The notes under the pieces were generated by a model. That model was not told the origin of the DNA. It did not search any database and saw only the letters and a list, made by a program, of their open reading frames with translations. DNA of 64,000 nucleotides from Pseudomaricurvus hydrocarbonicus (GTDB lineage: Bacteria > Pseudomonadota > Gammaproteobacteria > Pseudomonadales > Cellvibrionaceae), in the NCBI RefSeq assembly GCF_011602365.1, contig NZ_JAAONZ010000022.1:1-64000 (forward strand). Reading direction: 5' to 3'. The position numbers and the translations under genes are program-made. Below, piece by piece: positions 47,244 through 54,624 of the stretch (position 1 is its first letter; every line of letters begins with the position of its first letter).

Positions 47244-48380
47244 ATGATGAGTAAACGTCTCAGTCATCGCGGTCGTCTGACTTTGCTGGCCTGTGCCCTG
47301 GCATTTGTGGTGGTGGCGCTGGGAGCCTTCACCCGCCTGGTGGATGCCGGACTGGGCTGCCCCGATTGGCCCGGCTGTTACGGGCACATGACCTGGCCGG
47401 AATCGTCGGAAGAAATTCAATCGGCCGAAAGTCTGTTTCCCCACGCGCCGGTGGACACCACCAAAACCTGGCCGGAAATGGTGCATCGATACTTTGCCGG
47501 CAGTCTCGGTCTGGTGATTCTGGCCCTGGCGATGATGGCAACCATAGCGCGGCGCAAAGCCCTTAAATCGTCCGCAACCGACCCCAATCACCGGCTGTCT
47601 GGGGAGCTGCGTTCCATCCCTGTGGTGTTGCCCTGGTTGACAGTGGGGCTGGTGGTTTTACAAGCCATGTTTGGCATGTGGACCGTGACGCTCAAGTTAT
47701 GGCCGCAAGTGGTCACGGCGCATTTACTGGGTGGGTTTGCCACGCTGGCCTTGTTGTGGCTGATGTTTTTAAGACTGCGCCAGCGCGATCACGGCCTGGC
47801 TAAAGCGTCGCTGAACGCAAAAACACTGTCACGTGTGCGAAAGCTGGCGGCACTGGGGTTGGTGTTGGTGGTGTTACAGATTGCCCTGGGAGGGTGGACC
47901 AGCTCAAATTATGCCGCCCTGGCGTGTATTGATTTACCCACCTGTCATGGCGAATGGCTGCCAACCACGGATTTTGCCCAGGGGTTTAATTTTACCCAAA
48001 CGCTGGGCCCCAATTACCTCGGGGGTCTGATGGATAATGAGGCGCGTACGGCGATTCATTTGAGTCACCGTATCGGGGCGCTGGTGGTAACGCTGGTGGT
48101 GGTGTTGCTGTCGGCGGTGTTGTGGCAGACACAAGCGCGCGGTTTGAAACGGTTAGCGCTGTTCACGGTAGGGGTGTTGATCGCTCAGGTGACGCTGGGC
48201 ATGACCAATATTCTGGCGGCCCTGCCGCTGCCCGTAGCGGTTCTGCACAACGCTGTGGGAGCGTTATTGTTATTGACGCTGGTGACCGTGAACTACCAGC
48301 TGTTGCGTCGCTGTGAGGGGCGCGATAACGCCGCGGCCAGATCGAATACGATCAATGCCGAGCGTGCTGTCATGTCTTGA
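47244..48380 (+). CDS. ctaA: Heme A synthase (Cox15/CtaA)
   Basis: This 378-residue membrane enzyme oxidises heme O to heme A. Eight helices in two halves carry conserved residues in GAFTRLVDAGLGCPDWPGCYG, EMVHRYFAGSLG and, in the second half, HLSHRIGALVV and LHNAVGALLL. The AGGAGG site precedes a double ATG at 47244/47247. With ctaB immediately downstream it completes heme A synthesis for the oxidase. Confidence 0.96.
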   Translation: MMSKRLSHRGRLTLLACALAFVVVALGAFTRLVDAGLGCPDWPGCYGHMTWPESSEEIQSAESLFPHAPVDTTKTWPEMVHRYFAGSLGLVILALAMMATIARRKALKSSATDPNHRLSGELRSIPVVLPWLTVGLVVLQAMFGMWTVTLKLWPQVVTAHLLGGFATLALLWLMFLRLRQRDHGLAKASLNAKTLSRVRKLAALGLVLVVLQIALGGWTSSNYAALACIDLPTCHGEWLPTTDFAQGFNFTQTLGPNYLGGLMDNEARTAIHLSHRIGALVVTLVVVLLSAVLWQTQARGLKRLALFTVGVLIAQVTLGMTNILAALPLPVAVLHNAVGALLLLTLVTVNYQLLRRCEGRDNAAARSNTINAERAVMS

Positions 48381-48432
48381 CTGTCATGAATGATTAGTTG
48401 TTATCAATTAACCGAAACGGGAGAGAACAACC

Positions 48433-49368
48433 ATGGGAAATACGACTGTCGATGCGGCCATCGTTGTTCGGGAGTCCGCCAAGTGGCGCGATTACCTGGA
48501 ACTCTGCAAACCCAAAGTCGTTGCCTTGATGATACTGACCTCGGTGATCGGCATGCTGTTGGCGGTTCCGGGCATGGTGCCTTGGGATGTGCTGATATTG
48601 GGAAACCTGGGGATTGCGCTGTGCGCCGGTTCGGCGGCCACGGTCAATCATCTGGTGGATCGTCAAATCGATCAGAAAATGTTGCGTACCTTTAATCGTC
48701 CGGTGGCCACTGGCCGTTTAACCACCGCCCAGGCGAGTCTGTTTGCTTTGCTCACCGGTGTGTTGGGGATGGCCATTCTGTTGCTGTTTATCAACGCCGT
48801 CACGGCATGGCTGACGCTGGCGTCGCTGCTGGGGTATGCGGTGGTCTACACCCTGTTCTTGAAGCGCGCCACTCCGCAGAACATTGTCATTGGTGGTATT
48901 GCCGGTGCCGCGCCGCCATTGCTGGGTTGGACGGCGGTAACCGGTGAAATTGGTGGCCACGGGTTATTGCTGGTGTTGATTATCTTTGCCTGGACGCCGC
49001 CGCATTTCTGGGCACTGGCGGTGCATCGCAAAGAAGAATACGCCAATGCCGACATCCCCATGTTGCCGGTGACCCACGGGGAGCGTTACACCAAGATTCA
49101 TATTTTGTTGTACACCGTGATGTTGTTCGCGGTCAGTTTGTTGCCTTACGCCACCGGGATGCTGAACTGGTTGTATTTGTTGGGTGCCGTGGTTTTGGGG
49201 GTCGGTTTTTTGTACTGGGCGGTGCGTTTGCTGCTCAGTGACGACGCCAGCCTGGGGATGGACACGTTTAAATATTCGATCATTTACCTGATGGCGCTGT
49301 TTGTCATCATGCTGGCGGACCATTATTTTGTGCCGGCCAATTCACTGATGATCCGACAGGGGTATTGA
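48433..49368 (+). CDS. ctaB: Protoheme IX farnesyltransferase (heme O synthase)
   Basis: This 311-residue UbiA-type prenyltransferase adds a farnesyl chain to protoheme. The Asp-rich motif NHLVDRQIDQKMLRT (about residue 75) binds Mg-diphosphate, and LELCKPKVVALMILTSVIGM is the conserved start. Nine helices are expected. It lies between ctaA and the Sco1 gene. Confidence 0.97.
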   Translation: MGNTTVDAAIVVRESAKWRDYLELCKPKVVALMILTSVIGMLLAVPGMVPWDVLILGNLGIALCAGSAATVNHLVDRQIDQKMLRTFNRPVATGRLTTAQASLFALLTGVLGMAILLLFINAVTAWLTLASLLGYAVVYTLFLKRATPQNIVIGGIAGAAPPLLGWTAVTGEIGGHGLLLVLIIFAWTPPHFWALAVHRKEEYANADIPMLPVTHGERYTKIHILLYTVMLFAVSLLPYATGMLNWLYLLGAVVLGVGFLYWAVRLLLSDDASLGMDTFKYSIIYLMALFVIMLADHYFVPANSLMIRQGY

Positions 49369-49374
49369 GTGCTG

Positions 49375-50094
49375 ATGACGAATATGTCGGATACAGAGGC
49401 GCAAGGCTCGGTGCCGGGTGATGAGATTCGTCCGGCGGTTAACCCCGCTTCGGTGCAGAGCACACAGCGACGGGGGATCAGACTGACCGTTATCGTCATT
49501 GGTGTGTTCATCACGGTGGTGATGGCGTTGTTCCTGAATAAAATCACCACACCCAGAGTGTTGTCGCCACTGGAGTTGCGGGCCAATGGCACCTACGTGT
49601 TTGAACAGGCGAGGATCTTTAAGGATTTTACCCTGCAGGATCAACACGGTCAGGCGTTCGGGCTGGAGCAACTGAAGGGCAAGTGGTCGCTGATGTTTTT
49701 TGGCTTTACCGCCTGTCCGGATGTCTGCCCAACGACCTTGTCGATGATGCGCGAGGTCAAAGCACAGCTGAAACCGGACATTGCCGCCCAGACCCAGTTC
49801 GTGTTTGTGAGTGTGGACCCGGCCCGCGATACCGTGGCACAACTGGCGCAGTATATGCCGTATTTTGATCCGCAGTTTATTGGTCTGACGGGCGACTTTC
49901 TGGAAATCAAACGCCTCGCCAACCAGTTGAACATAGCGTTTGTGAAGGTCACCCAAGCCGACGGGTACACAGTGGATCACAGCGCCAACATCGCCATTGT
50001 GAACCCCTTTGGCCATTACCAGGGCTTTATTAAGGCACCCATGGATCAGGCCCGGGTGAAGTTAACGCTGCAATCCATAGTGACGGATTTTTAA
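49375..50094 (+). CDS. SCO1/SenC family copper chaperone
   Basis: This 239-residue protein metallates the CuA site of subunit II. One membrane helix (about residues 38-58) anchors a thioredoxin-like domain with the copper ligands in FFGFTACPDVCPTT (CxxxC) and His in TVDHSANIAI. The start may be the ATG at 49375 or the GTG at 49369 directly after the ctaB stop. It ends the cox operon; a terminator follows. Confidence 0.94.
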   Translation: MTNMSDTEAQGSVPGDEIRPAVNPASVQSTQRRGIRLTVIVIGVFITVVMALFLNKITTPRVLSPLELRANGTYVFEQARIFKDFTLQDQHGQAFGLEQLKGKWSLMFFGFTACPDVCPTTLSMMREVKAQLKPDIAAQTQFVFVSVDPARDTVAQLAQYMPYFDPQFIGLTGDFLEIKRLANQLNIAFVKVTQADGYTVDHSANIAIVNPFGHYQGFIKAPMDQARVKLTLQSIVTDF

Positions 50095-50118
50095 AGTCAG
50101 CGCTTACCCTGGCGCCCT

Positions 50119-50157
50119 AAAAAAGCTAAGCCGGGCGTTAAAGCGCCGGCTTTTTCG
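50119..50157. terminator. Bidirectional terminator between sco1 and znuB
   Basis: AAAAAGCTAAGCCGGGCG pairs imperfectly with CGCCGGCTTTTT; the A-run and T-run flank the stem. It overlaps the znuB stop codon and serves both convergent transcripts. Confidence 0.75.
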
Positions 50158-50923
50158 CCAGGCTCAGGGCAAAAAAGCCACTGGCGCACAGCACGGCTGA
50201 GGGGCCGGCCGGGGTGTCCCAGTAGAAAGAAATCGCCAGGCCACCGGCGATGGCGAGCATGCCAATCGCGCTGGCGCAGATCGCCATCTGCTCCGGGGTT
50301 TTCACCAGCCGTCGGCTGGCGGCGGCAGGAATGATCAGCAGTGCCGTGATCAATAAAACCCCCACCACTTTCATCGCCACGGCAATCACCAGTGCCATCA
50401 TCAGCATCAACGTGGTTCTCACCCAGGCGACGGGGACGCCCTCCACCTGGGCCAGCTCTTCATGCACCGTAATGGCAATCAGTGGGCGCCAGAGCCAGAT
50501 CAGCAGGGGCAGAACAATGCCCGCCGTAATGGCAATGTTGACCAGGTCGCTGGCCGAGGTGGCGAGTAAATCGCCAAACAAAAAGCCGTAGAGGTCGACC
50601 CAGCCATTGGCAAACACACTCACCACCACCAGCCCCAGTGCCAACATGGTGTGGGATAAGATGCCCAACAGTGTGTCGGTGGCGATGGTGCGATTGTTTT
50701 GCAGCACCACCAGCAACAAGGCCAGCAACAAACAGAACACCGTCACGGCCAGGTTCACATTGACGGACAGGATCAGGCCAAAGGCGACCCCGGTGAGTGC
50801 CGAGTGGGCAAGGGTATCGCCAAAATAGGCCATGCGGCGCCAGACGGCAAACGATCCCAGGGGGCCGGTCATCAGCGCCACGCCGCAGCCTGCGAGCAGG
50901 GCAAACCACATAAACTCAGGCAT
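50138..50923 (-). CDS. znuB: Zinc ABC transporter permease
   Basis: This 261-residue protein has about eight membrane helices and the ABC-3 family pattern: SFAVWRRMAYFGDTLAHSALTG near the start and VVGVLLITALLIIPAAASR near residue 200. It forms the channel of the ZnuABC importer. The ATG at 50923 lies within the end of znuC, eight bases overlapping, after AAGGAG. Confidence 0.95.
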   Translation of the reverse strand: MPEFMWFALLAGCGVALMTGPLGSFAVWRRMAYFGDTLAHSALTGVAFGLILSVNVNLAVTVFCLLLALLLVVLQNNRTIATDTLLGILSHTMLALGLVVVSVFANGWVDLYGFLFGDLLATSASDLVNIAITAGIVLPLLIWLWRPLIAITVHEELAQVEGVPVAWVRTTLMLMMALVIAVAMKVVGVLLITALLIIPAAASRRLVKTPEQMAICASAIGMLAIAGGLAISFYWDTPAGPSAVLCASGFFALSLAKKPAL

Positions 50924-51770
50924 GCCTGTGCTCCTTGTCATCGCGGTTGTGCGCCGGTGAATGAGTGTGTTCACAGCCGGATTCGTGGACAGCGGCTGAG
51001 TCGCTGACCTCTACATCACCGTGGATGTCGTGGTGATGATCATGGTGGTGGGTGTAGACGGCGATGCCGCTGTGGGTCGTTTGCCCGAACAGTTCCAGGT
51101 AGGCAGGATCTTCAGTCACGCTGGATGGGTGGCCGTGGCAGCACACGTGCTGGTTCAGGCAAATGACGGTGTCGGTCGCCGCCATCACCAGGTGCAAGTC
51201 GTGTGACACCATCAATACCCCGCAACCGCGCTGATCGCGAATGTCGGCAATCAATTGATAGAGCCTGGATTGTCCGGCAACGTCGACGCCTTGTACCGGT
51301 TCATCCAGCACCAGCAGGTCGGGGTTGCGCAGCAGGGCTCGTGCCAGTAACACCCGTTGGGTTTCGCCGCCGGACAGGGTGTGCATGGGGTTGTTGATCA
51401 GGTGCTCGATGCCAGTGAGTTGCAGGCTCTCCAGAATCACCGGCAGGCTGTCGGCGGACTTCCGCCTTAACGCCAGCTGCAGGAAACGCTTTACGCTCAG
51501 GGGCAGGCTGGCTTCAATGTGCAATTTTTGCGGCATGTAGCCAATGCGCAGATTGGGTTGACGGGTCAGGGTGCCCTGCGATGCGGCCTGCAGTCCCAGA
51601 ACGACCCTCACCAAAGACGTTTTTCCGGCCCCGTTGGGGCCAATCAGCGTGACAATTTCACCGGCGTTTAAATTCAGTGACACGTTGTTGAGAATTTGCC
51701 GCTCACCAAATTGCAGGCACAGATCGGTCGCCTGGATGAGAGACTGTGGCGGTTTCAGGGCATCAGTCAT
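50916..51770 (-). CDS. znuC: Zinc ABC transporter ATP-binding protein
   Basis: This 284-residue ATPase has Walker A GPNGAGKTS, signature LSGGETQRV, Walker B DLLVLDEPV and the H-loop SHDLH. Its C-terminal tail of about 55 residues is rich in histidine (THHHDHHHDIHGD and more), a likely zinc-binding extension beyond the usual ATPase. The ATG at 51770 overlaps the zur stop; zur-znuC-znuB are thus one coupled unit. Confidence 0.95.
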   Translation of the reverse strand: MTDALKPPQSLIQATDLCLQFGERQILNNVSLNLNAGEIVTLIGPNGAGKTSLVRVVLGLQAASQGTLTRQPNLRIGYMPQKLHIEASLPLSVKRFLQLALRRKSADSLPVILESLQLTGIEHLINNPMHTLSGGETQRVLLARALLRNPDLLVLDEPVQGVDVAGQSRLYQLIADIRDQRGCGVLMVSHDLHLVMAATDTVICLNQHVCCHGHPSSVTEDPAYLELFGQTTHSGIAVYTHHHDHHHDIHGDVEVSDSAAVHESGCEHTHSPAHNRDDKEHRHA

Positions 51771-52272
51771 GTCGGCTGGCCTCACAGCGGTCGCAACACC
51801 CCACCAGTTCAATGGATTGGGCCTTGATGCTGAACCCCAGATCCCTGGCGGTCTGGTTGATGTTGTCTTGCAGGGATTGGGTGGAAAATTCAATGGCGAC
51901 ACCGCAGTGTTCACAGATCAAAAAATTGTTGGCGTGATGGGCACTGGGGTGGGTACAACCAATGTAGGCGTTGAGGGTATTAATCCGGTGGATCAGGCCT
52001 TGCTCCAATAAAAACTCCAGGGCTCGATAGACGGTGGGTGGCGCGACCCGTCGGGTCGACTCTTGTGCCAGCATGTCCATCAGCGCGTACGCCCCCAGGG
52101 GCTTGTGGCTTTGCCAGATCAGCCGCAGTACCTGCTCGCGTAATCGGGTCAGGCGGGCCCCATTGTGGGTACAGATTTCCTGGGCCTGGGTCATCGCGGT
52201 GGCGATGCACTGTGTGTGATCGTGCTGCTGCGAGGCGATGGACGTAGGCAGGGGCGATTTGGGTAAGGCCAT
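51763..52272 (-). CDS. zur: Zinc uptake regulator Zur (Fur family)
   Basis: This 169-residue repressor shuts the znu genes when zinc is sufficient. It has a winged helix (VAPPTVYRALEFLLEQGLIHRI) and the structural zinc cysteines CEHC and CDRC, with histidines THPSAHHAN for the regulatory site. The start is taken as MALPKSPLP at 52272; a GTG 14 codons upstream is possible. A Zur operator lies in the divergent region with znuA, so it also controls itself. Confidence 0.93.
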   Translation of the reverse strand: MALPKSPLPTSIASQQHDHTQCIATAMTQAQEICTHNGARLTRLREQVLRLIWQSHKPLGAYALMDMLAQESTRRVAPPTVYRALEFLLEQGLIHRINTLNAYIGCTHPSAHHANNFLICEHCGVAIEFSTQSLQDNINQTARDLGFSIKAQSIELVGCCDRCEASRHD

Positions 52273-52372
52273 AGCGGGTGCCGTGGTTGTGTTTATTGAT
52301 GGCTCAGAGCGCACCCGACTGGGTTCGGCTGTCCCGAGTGGATGGGGATAACCAGTAAGGCTGTCTGAAAAT

Positions 52373-52393
52373 TTATGTTATTATATAACATAA
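52373..52393. promoter_or_regulatory. Zur operator between zur and znuA
   Basis: TTATGTTAT-TAT-ATAACATAA has perfect 9 bp arms around a 3 bp centre and matches the gammaproteobacterial Zur box (TGTTATANTATAACA) with one central difference. It lies 22 bp before znuA and about 100 bp before zur, fitting coordinated repression of both units. Confidence 0.9.
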
Positions 52394-52415
52394 TCTTTTC
52401 CGGGTAGATCTACTT

Positions 52416-53543
52416 TTGAACACTTCTTTGATACGTCGGGGTCTTTTGGGCGTCAGCTTATGGGCGGCGAGCTTGTGTGTGTGTGTCTGGGCTGAAGCGC
52501 AGCCGGCGGGTTATGAACCTGCCGGGTCGGCAAGGGCGGCTGCGCCGGTGGCCTCCGCGGCGTTAACCCCTGAGGCCCTAACACCTGAGTCATTAACTCC
52601 GAGGCGCTTAACAATCGTCACCTCCATTCAGCCGCTGAGCCTGATGGCCAAAGCGGTGGTTGGGGATCATGTTGACGTCACCAACCTGCTACAGCCGGGT
52701 CAAACCCCGCATGATTTTGCTTTTAAAGTGTCTGACCGGCAGCGGCTGGAGCGCGCGGACCTGTTACTGTGGGTGGGTGAAGCGTTGGAGCCTTACCTCG
52801 TTTCGATTGCGGCGTTGCAACCGCAGCTGTCCATGGCCTCGCTGGTGTCATCCAGTGGCCGCCAGGGGCTGCAACCGGCGGGATCTGACGGTGACCGCGA
52901 AAGCGGGGATGCGCATCGTGGGGACAGCAATGAGGACAACAATGAGAAAAACAGTGATCACCACCGTGGTGAGGGGGATCATGCCAGCCATCATCTCTCC
53001 CATGGCGACCAGCACCTCTGGCTGAACCCGGAGTACGGTGCGGCCATGATGCAGGCGTTGGCAAAGCGCCTGGCAGAGCTGGATCCCGTTAACGCGGCTG
53101 AGTATCAGCAGAATGCACGCGATGAAAGCCGCCGGGTGTTGTCGTTGACATCACGTCGCCGCCCGGTGGAAGACCGCGATGCAGAGGTCCGTCATGACAC
53201 GAGTCCTGCAGCCAGGCAGTACGCCGTTGTGCATAAAGCCTATCAGCACTTTTTGGAATACTTCGGTTACCCCAGCCCCTTGGTGTTGACCCCGATACCG
53301 GAACTCAGCCCTGGCGCTCGCCAACTGTGGCGGGTGGGGGAACAGCTCTCGGCGGGCGATTGTTTGCTGATTGAGTCCGCAAGCCCCCGAAAATGGGTCA
53401 ACAGCTTTGCCCAGCGGCAGCAGCTGAAGCTGGTCAGGGCCGACATTATGGGGTCGTCGGACGGTGTAACCACTTACTATCGGTTGCTCGAAGAGCTGGT
53501 TAAGACTTTTGATGGTTGTACGGCAGTGCCCCCGCTAGAGTGA
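52416..53543 (+). CDS. znuA: Zinc ABC transporter substrate-binding protein
   Basis: This 375-residue periplasmic protein binds zinc for ZnuBC. A signal peptide precedes the domain starting RLTIVTSIQPLSLMAKAV. Zinc-ligand histidines are in TPHDFAFKVSD and HGDQHLWLNP, and a His/Asp-rich loop (about residues 168-195, DHHRGEGDHASHH) sits between them as in other ZnuA proteins. The start is uncertain: TTG at 52416, or a TTG four codons later. A Zur box lies just upstream. Confidence 0.92.
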   Translation: MNTSLIRRGLLGVSLWAASLCVCVWAEAQPAGYEPAGSARAAAPVASAALTPEALTPESLTPRRLTIVTSIQPLSLMAKAVVGDHVDVTNLLQPGQTPHDFAFKVSDRQRLERADLLLWVGEALEPYLVSIAALQPQLSMASLVSSSGRQGLQPAGSDGDRESGDAHRGDSNEDNNEKNSDHHRGEGDHASHHLSHGDQHLWLNPEYGAAMMQALAKRLAELDPVNAAEYQQNARDESRRVLSLTSRRRPVEDRDAEVRHDTSPAARQYAVVHKAYQHFLEYFGYPSPLVLTPIPELSPGARQLWRVGEQLSAGDCLLIESASPRKWVNSFAQRQQLKLVRADIMGSSDGVTTYYRLLEELVKTFDGCTAVPPLE

Positions 53544-53735
53544 CAGGCGTATACCTGGCGTAATGGCGGTGGAGTACGAGGTCGATTGACGGTCGAGGCT
53601 GGTGTAAGGGTCTTAGATAAGGGGCTTGTGTGGGATGTGGCAGGGGAAAAAGAGCCCTGCACCGGGAATAAGGGAGGAGAGAGTTCCGGCGCAGGGAAGA
53701 GCGATGAATAAACTTTTACAACTTACTGACAAATG

Positions 53736-53775
53736 GGTGTTTGCAGACACCCGCTGCGGCTGAGCCACCGCAGCG
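53736..53775 (-). terminator. Paired hairpins after the small secreted protein gene
   Basis: CGCTGCGG (53752-53759) pairs with CCGCAGCG (53768-53775), and GGGTGT/ACACCC form a second hairpin at 53736-53751. They lie just past the stop codon of the minus-strand gene. T-tracts are weak, so efficiency is uncertain. Confidence 0.45.
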
Positions 53776-53783
53776 TTGATAAA

Positions 53784-54044
53784 TTAGTTCTGAGCAGCGA
53801 CTTCAAGCATCAGGTTGAAGCGTTCTTCCATCTTTGAAGCCAGTTTCTCATTGGCCTCATCCAGAGTTTTTTCCATTTTCTGGGAATTCAATTCTGCATT
53901 AACAATTTCTGTTGTTGCCCAGCTTGAGCTAGCGCCAGTTTCTGCAACGAGTACTGCGACGTTGGAGTAGCTGGAACCAACCTTGTTAGCCAGAGCGCCT
54001 TGGGCGCAAAGAGCTAGGGCAATCAGGAAACCAAGTTTTTTCAT
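53784..54044 (-). CDS. Small secreted protein, family unknown
   Basis: This 86-residue protein has a signal peptide (MKKLGFLIALALCAQGALA) and a mature part of about 67 residues. The first half is Ser/Ala-rich (VAVLVAETGASSSW), the second an amphipathic charged helix (MEKTLDEANEKLASKMEERFN). No cysteines are in the mature part. GGAGG precedes the ATG at 54044. I do not recognise a family. The helix could mediate oligomerisation or membrane association. The upstream region carries an unusual cluster of GTTAC/GTAAC words. Confidence 0.7.
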   Translation of the reverse strand: MKKLGFLIALALCAQGALANKVGSSYSNVAVLVAETGASSSWATTEIVNAELNSQKMEKTLDEANEKLASKMEERFNLMLEVAAQN

Positions 54045-54111
54045 AGTGCGGTCCTCCATGAGAGTGGTTGATTCCGACCAACAGGGCTTGGAACCTGTTG
54101 ATCAGTTGTTT

Positions 54112-54302
54112 TGTTACCTTGTGTTACGCATTGTAACGAAGAGGCGGGGGTTACGCCAGTTTTATTTAACCTAAAAGTGCAAAAAACCATCGGTGGTGTG
54201 TTGTTTTGACTCGAAAAAAGCAAGGTAACACCATATATAGTAGCTGGTAACGGACTGGTAACACTATGAGGGGGTGCGGGAGATGTGTAAAAAAGTGTTA
54301 CC
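54112..54302. promoter_or_regulatory. Cluster of eight GTTAC/GTAAC motifs
   Basis: Starts at 54112, 54122, 54132 and 54149 (TGTTACC, TGTTACG, TGTAACG, GGTTACG) and at 54224, 54246, 54257 and 54296 (GGTAACA, GGTAACG, GGTAACA, TGTTACC). GTTAC-GCATT-GTAAC at 54123-54137 is a perfect palindrome. The sites at 54224, 54246 and 54257 are 22 and 11 bp apart, that is, on one face of the helix. The cluster is 68-258 bp upstream of the small secreted protein gene and likely binds a regulator. Confidence 0.6.
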
Positions 54303-54624
54303 GGGCAGGTTTTTGCTAATAATTTTCGGGTATTTCAATTCTTGAACTTCGATAATTGGGTTTTAACGGGTTTCAGCCTGAACTGAAATGGTGCGGCCGC
54401 GACTCAAAATGGCGCAGGGACGGTTGCCGCAAGGATGGGGTGGCCCGCCGTGCGTGTTGGGTTTTGGGGCCGCGAGTCATCGGGCCGGCGGCGATGTTGT
54501 CGCGGGCAGTAGCGGTACTCGGCAGAGATAGGGTTTGTTCTTCGCCGGCGGCTGTTAGAATAGGCTTCTTTATATACACGCCTCTGCAAAACCGAAGCGA
54601 TCACTTGTCTTAATGGAATCTCGC
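54303..54624. other. Non-coding leader region upstream of polA
   Basis: About 320 bases without a supported gene. An extended -10, TG-T-TAGAAT (54553-54561), lies about 65 bp before the polA start and is the likely polA promoter; upstream TTGTTC (54535-54540) is a poor -35 at 15 bp spacing. No other element is clear. Confidence 0.5.
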
